From: Syntrophomonadaceae bacterium
GTDB taxonomy: Bacteria; Bacillota; Dethiobacteria; DTU022; UBA8154
Direction of reading: 5' to 3'
NCBI GenBank assembly: GCA_007122565.1
Contig: SKTJ01000090.1
Coordinates: 1-7,479 of the forward strand
Length of the DNA: 7,479 bases
Shown: positions 6,074 through 7,479 of the stretch, piece after piece
How the letters are laid out: every line of letters starts with the position of its first letter
Position numbering within the stretch: the stretch's first letter is position 1
Notes under the pieces: model-generated
What the model was told of the DNA's origin: nothing
The model's input: only the letters and a program-made list of their open reading frames with translations
The model's database searches: none
Translations under genes and position numbers: made by a program

Positions 6074-6417
6074 TCCTGATCAACGCCTCCCGTTTTTCCC
6101 CAGAGACGCTCAAGATTGTAAAAAGAACGTATCTCCGGCAGGAAGATATGAACGACTAAAGAGCCAAAATCCAACAAAATCCAGTTTGCCTCCTCATAAC
6201 CCTCTTTGCGGAGCAACTTGTAATGCTCATCCGGCAGGTTTTCCTGCAGATAATCACAGAGGGCACGGGTCTGGATTTTATTTGAACCGCTGCATATGAG
6301 AAAATAATCGGCAATAACCGATAACTTGCCGATCTCCAGCAGGCAAATATCCTGCGCCTTATTATCCTTTAACAACCCCACTGCCTTCAGGGCAAATTCC
6401 CTCGGGTCTAAAGGCAA
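6046..6417 (-). CDS. rsfS: Ribosome silencing factor RsfS
   Basis: 123 aa from TTG 6417. RsfS binds ribosomal protein uL14 on the large subunit and blocks subunit joining when nutrients are short. Family landmarks: ADYFLICSG (36-44), GYEEANWILLDFGSLVVHIF (73-92) and YNLERLW (100-106). The open frame extends to a GTG at 6462, giving 138 aa. TTG 6417 is preferred because AAGGGGGAGG sits 6 nt before it and because the protein then starts MPLDPREFALKAV, as usual in the family. About 16 residues beyond the LERLWG motif are poorly conserved and overlap the sirtuin start. The lcp gene upstream is a frequent neighbour of rsfS in Firmicutes. Confidence 0.95.
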   Translation of the reverse strand: MPLDPREFALKAVGLLKDNKAQDICLLEIGKLSVIADYFLICSGSNKIQTRALCDYLQENLPDEHYKLLRKEGYEEANWILLDFGSLVVHIFLPEIRSFYNLERLWGKTGGVDQECLTTSNQS

Positions 6418-6423
6418 AAATAT

Positions 6424-6433
6424 CCTCCCCCTT
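6424..6433 (-). promoter_or_regulatory. Ribosome binding site that decides the rsfS start
   Basis: AAGGGGGAGG lies 6 nt upstream of TTG 6417 on the - strand and inside the longer GTG-initiated frame. Its strength and spacing favour TTG as the start codon. Confidence 0.75.
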
Positions 6434-6490
6434 AATCTAAAATTTAGGTAACTATTCAGCACTCAAGGAGCTTATTAACATCAAGTTGCA

Positions 6491-6675
6491 TCCGGGGTGC
6501 AGGATTGCCTGTGAGAAACCGTTCAGGTTCGGTCAAAGCCTTTATCGGCCCGGGGGGTTCCACATGCTATGTGTCTGAGCGCAGCGAACCAAAGCATGTA
6601 GCCGGGCCGGTAAAGGCCACTTTAGGATCTTTTGCTTGAGACTGCGGTTTCCGAACAGGTATCCTGCACTCCGGG
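6491..6675 (+). repeat. Nested inverted-repeat element between lcp and rsfS
   Basis: An intergenic stretch folds into one long nested structure. The outer stem 6491-6505/6661-6675 (15 bp, two G-U) continues through a small internal loop to 6508-6512/6655-6659 (5 bp) and 6516-6521/6645-6650 (6 bp). An inner stem, 6538-6553/6602-6617, has 16 bp with one G-U; inside it 6562-6568 pairs with 6593-6599 (7 bp). The three G-U pairs become A-C on the other strand, so folding favours RNA from the + strand, antisense to the surrounding operon. No U-tract follows on either side, so it is not a standard terminator. It could be a small non-autonomous mobile element with inverted ends of about 30 bp, a dispersed palindrome or a structured RNA. 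No target-site duplication is evident. Confidence 0.65.
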
Positions 6676-6720
6676 GTATACACCTGAACAGTTACAAATT
6701 TAGTTTCTGATTCTGAATGG

Positions 6721-7479
6721 CTAATCTGACGTAAAGTTTTTGCCTACGATTACTGTAACCATCGCTGGTGAACTCTCAACGGATTCCTTAAGCAGATCCG
6801 CCCCGGGAATAAAGGAAGCCACCTCGCGCGCCGGTTTCATTTCATCCTGACGTGAGATAACCTGACTGCGAGGGTAATCAAAAGAATCAGCATTACCCAC
6901 TTCGACCACGTTAAACCCTTCTGCTTTCAGAATTTCCGCAATCTGAGCAGCTACCCCAGCAACACCGCTTCCGTTTAACACCGCTACTGTAATCAGTTCC
7001 CGCGGCATGATAAACTCCTCACCCAGATTTGCCATCATATAAGATATTAGTTCTAGGTCCGGCTCAAAATAATGTTCGCCATCAATTTGCTCATGCCACG
7101 CACCGGGAAGAGCAATCACACTGTTTTCTTCATCAATATTACTATCGCTAATAAGTGAGAGGAATGAAGGATAGGATTCCTCAAGCTCGTTCCAGGTCAT
7201 GTTGGTATCAATATAAGGAGTTGCCTTTCTGACAGAGCGTGATTTACTAAATATACCCCTTTTCTCCCCTACTAATTCAACCAGATTGCCCAATGCCTGC
7301 ATGCGGCGCAGCGCTCTTTGCAGGGGTTCCTCGTCTCTTTCACCCTTCAGAAAATAATCGTAGTATTCATCTCCATTTAAAACATAACCCCTGTAACTAA
7401 TCCCCCCTCCGTAATCCACCATCTCCGGCACACCGCTGTAATCAAGCTCCAGATAATAATGGATGGGGACACCAAGAAA
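6721..7479 (-). CDS. LytR-CpsA-Psr (LCP) family protein with LytR C-terminal domain, 5' end beyond window
   Basis: The last 252 residues are visible; the frame is open to the window edge, so the GTG at 7431 is not the true start. LCP enzymes sit in the membrane and attach undecaprenyl-linked wall polymers to peptidoglycan on the outer face. The visible part begins FLGVPIHYYLELDYSG and continues VPEMVDYGGG, the conserved second half of the LCP domain. The usual arginine-rich stretch is here GERDEEPLQRALRRMQALGN; the loop before it looks shorter than in most LCP proteins. Near the C-terminus, ITVAVLNGSGVAGVAAQIAE followed by LKAEGFNV matches the LytR_C domain (LNGSG...A..A...L...GF.V). The membrane anchor and first LCP motifs would lie upstream of the window. 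rsfS follows in the same direction after 303 nt containing the nested inverted repeat. Confidence 0.9.
   Translation of the reverse strand, partial: FLGVPIHYYLELDYSGVPEMVDYGGGISYRGYVLNGDEYYDYFLKGERDEEPLQRALRRMQALGNLVELVGEKRGIFSKSRSVRKATPYIDTNMTWNELEESYPSFLSLISDSNIDEENSVIALPGAWHEQIDGEHYFEPDLELISYMMANLGEEFIMPRELITVAVLNGSGVAGVAAQIAEILKAEGFNVVEVGNADSFDYPRSQVISRQDEMKPAREVASFIPGADLLKESVESSPAMVTVIVGKNFTSD

Noticed and set aside
6418..6462. Longer RsfS N-terminus starting at GTG 6462
   Set aside because: The added residues do not resemble the family and the strong AAGGGGGAGG lies inside this segment, pointing to TTG 6417.
6491..6675. Intrinsic terminator of lcp
   Set aside because: No U-tract follows the hairpin in the direction of lcp transcription, and its size and nesting are far beyond a normal terminator.

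Overview
This window looks like chromosomal DNA of an endospore-forming Clostridia-type Firmicute, probably anaerobic. The evidence is a small acid-soluble spore protein gene, an LCP (LytR-CpsA-Psr) cell-wall gene next to rsfS, strong AGGAGG-type ribosome binding sites with TTG/GTG/ATG starts, and a selenophosphate synthetase gene that itself encodes selenocysteine. The genus cannot be named from the sequence alone.

Layout: (1) 135-1907 (+) encodes a B12-binding-type radical SAM protein with an unusual C-terminal STAS-like extension; a perfect 18-bp hairpin follows it. (2) 1908-2812 has no convincing protein gene but is not empty. It holds a consensus-like promoter and a strong intrinsic terminator about 85 nt apart (candidate small RNA). 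After these comes a run of about seven imperfect stem-loops at 2280-2700 sharing a GGTC...GGCT/GATC tip, including an 85-nt two-hairpin block present twice 300 nt apart. The many G-U pairs make sense only for RNA copied from the + strand. (3) 2813-3007 (-) is the spore protein gene. (4) 3103-7479 (-) is a tightly packed set, read from high to low coordinates: lcp (5' end outside the window), rsfS, sir2, moaD-like, thiF/moeB-like, selD. From rsfS to selD the genes overlap or nearly touch (28-bp overlap, 1-nt gap, 50-nt gap, 20-bp overlap), so co-transcription is likely. A roughly 185-bp nested inverted repeat separates lcp from rsfS.

How the genes fit together: lcp and rsfS are a common Firmicute housekeeping pair (wall polymer attachment, ribosome silencing). 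A sirtuin, a ubiquitin-like sulfur carrier ending in Gly-Gly, its E1-like adenylyltransferase partner and selenophosphate synthetase are appended downstream. The last three point to sulfur/selenium activation, for example molybdopterin/tungstopterin sulfur transfer and selenoprotein synthesis; the sirtuin's connection is unclear.

The clearest correction to naive gene calling is selD. An ORF caller starts it at a GTG at 4047, but the true start is ATG 4149, with an in-frame TGA at 4101-4099 at exactly the family's catalytic residue 17 and a SECIS-like hairpin just downstream. The most novel-looking material is the + strand stem-loop array and the nested inverted repeat between lcp and rsfS; neither could be assigned to a known RNA or element family.
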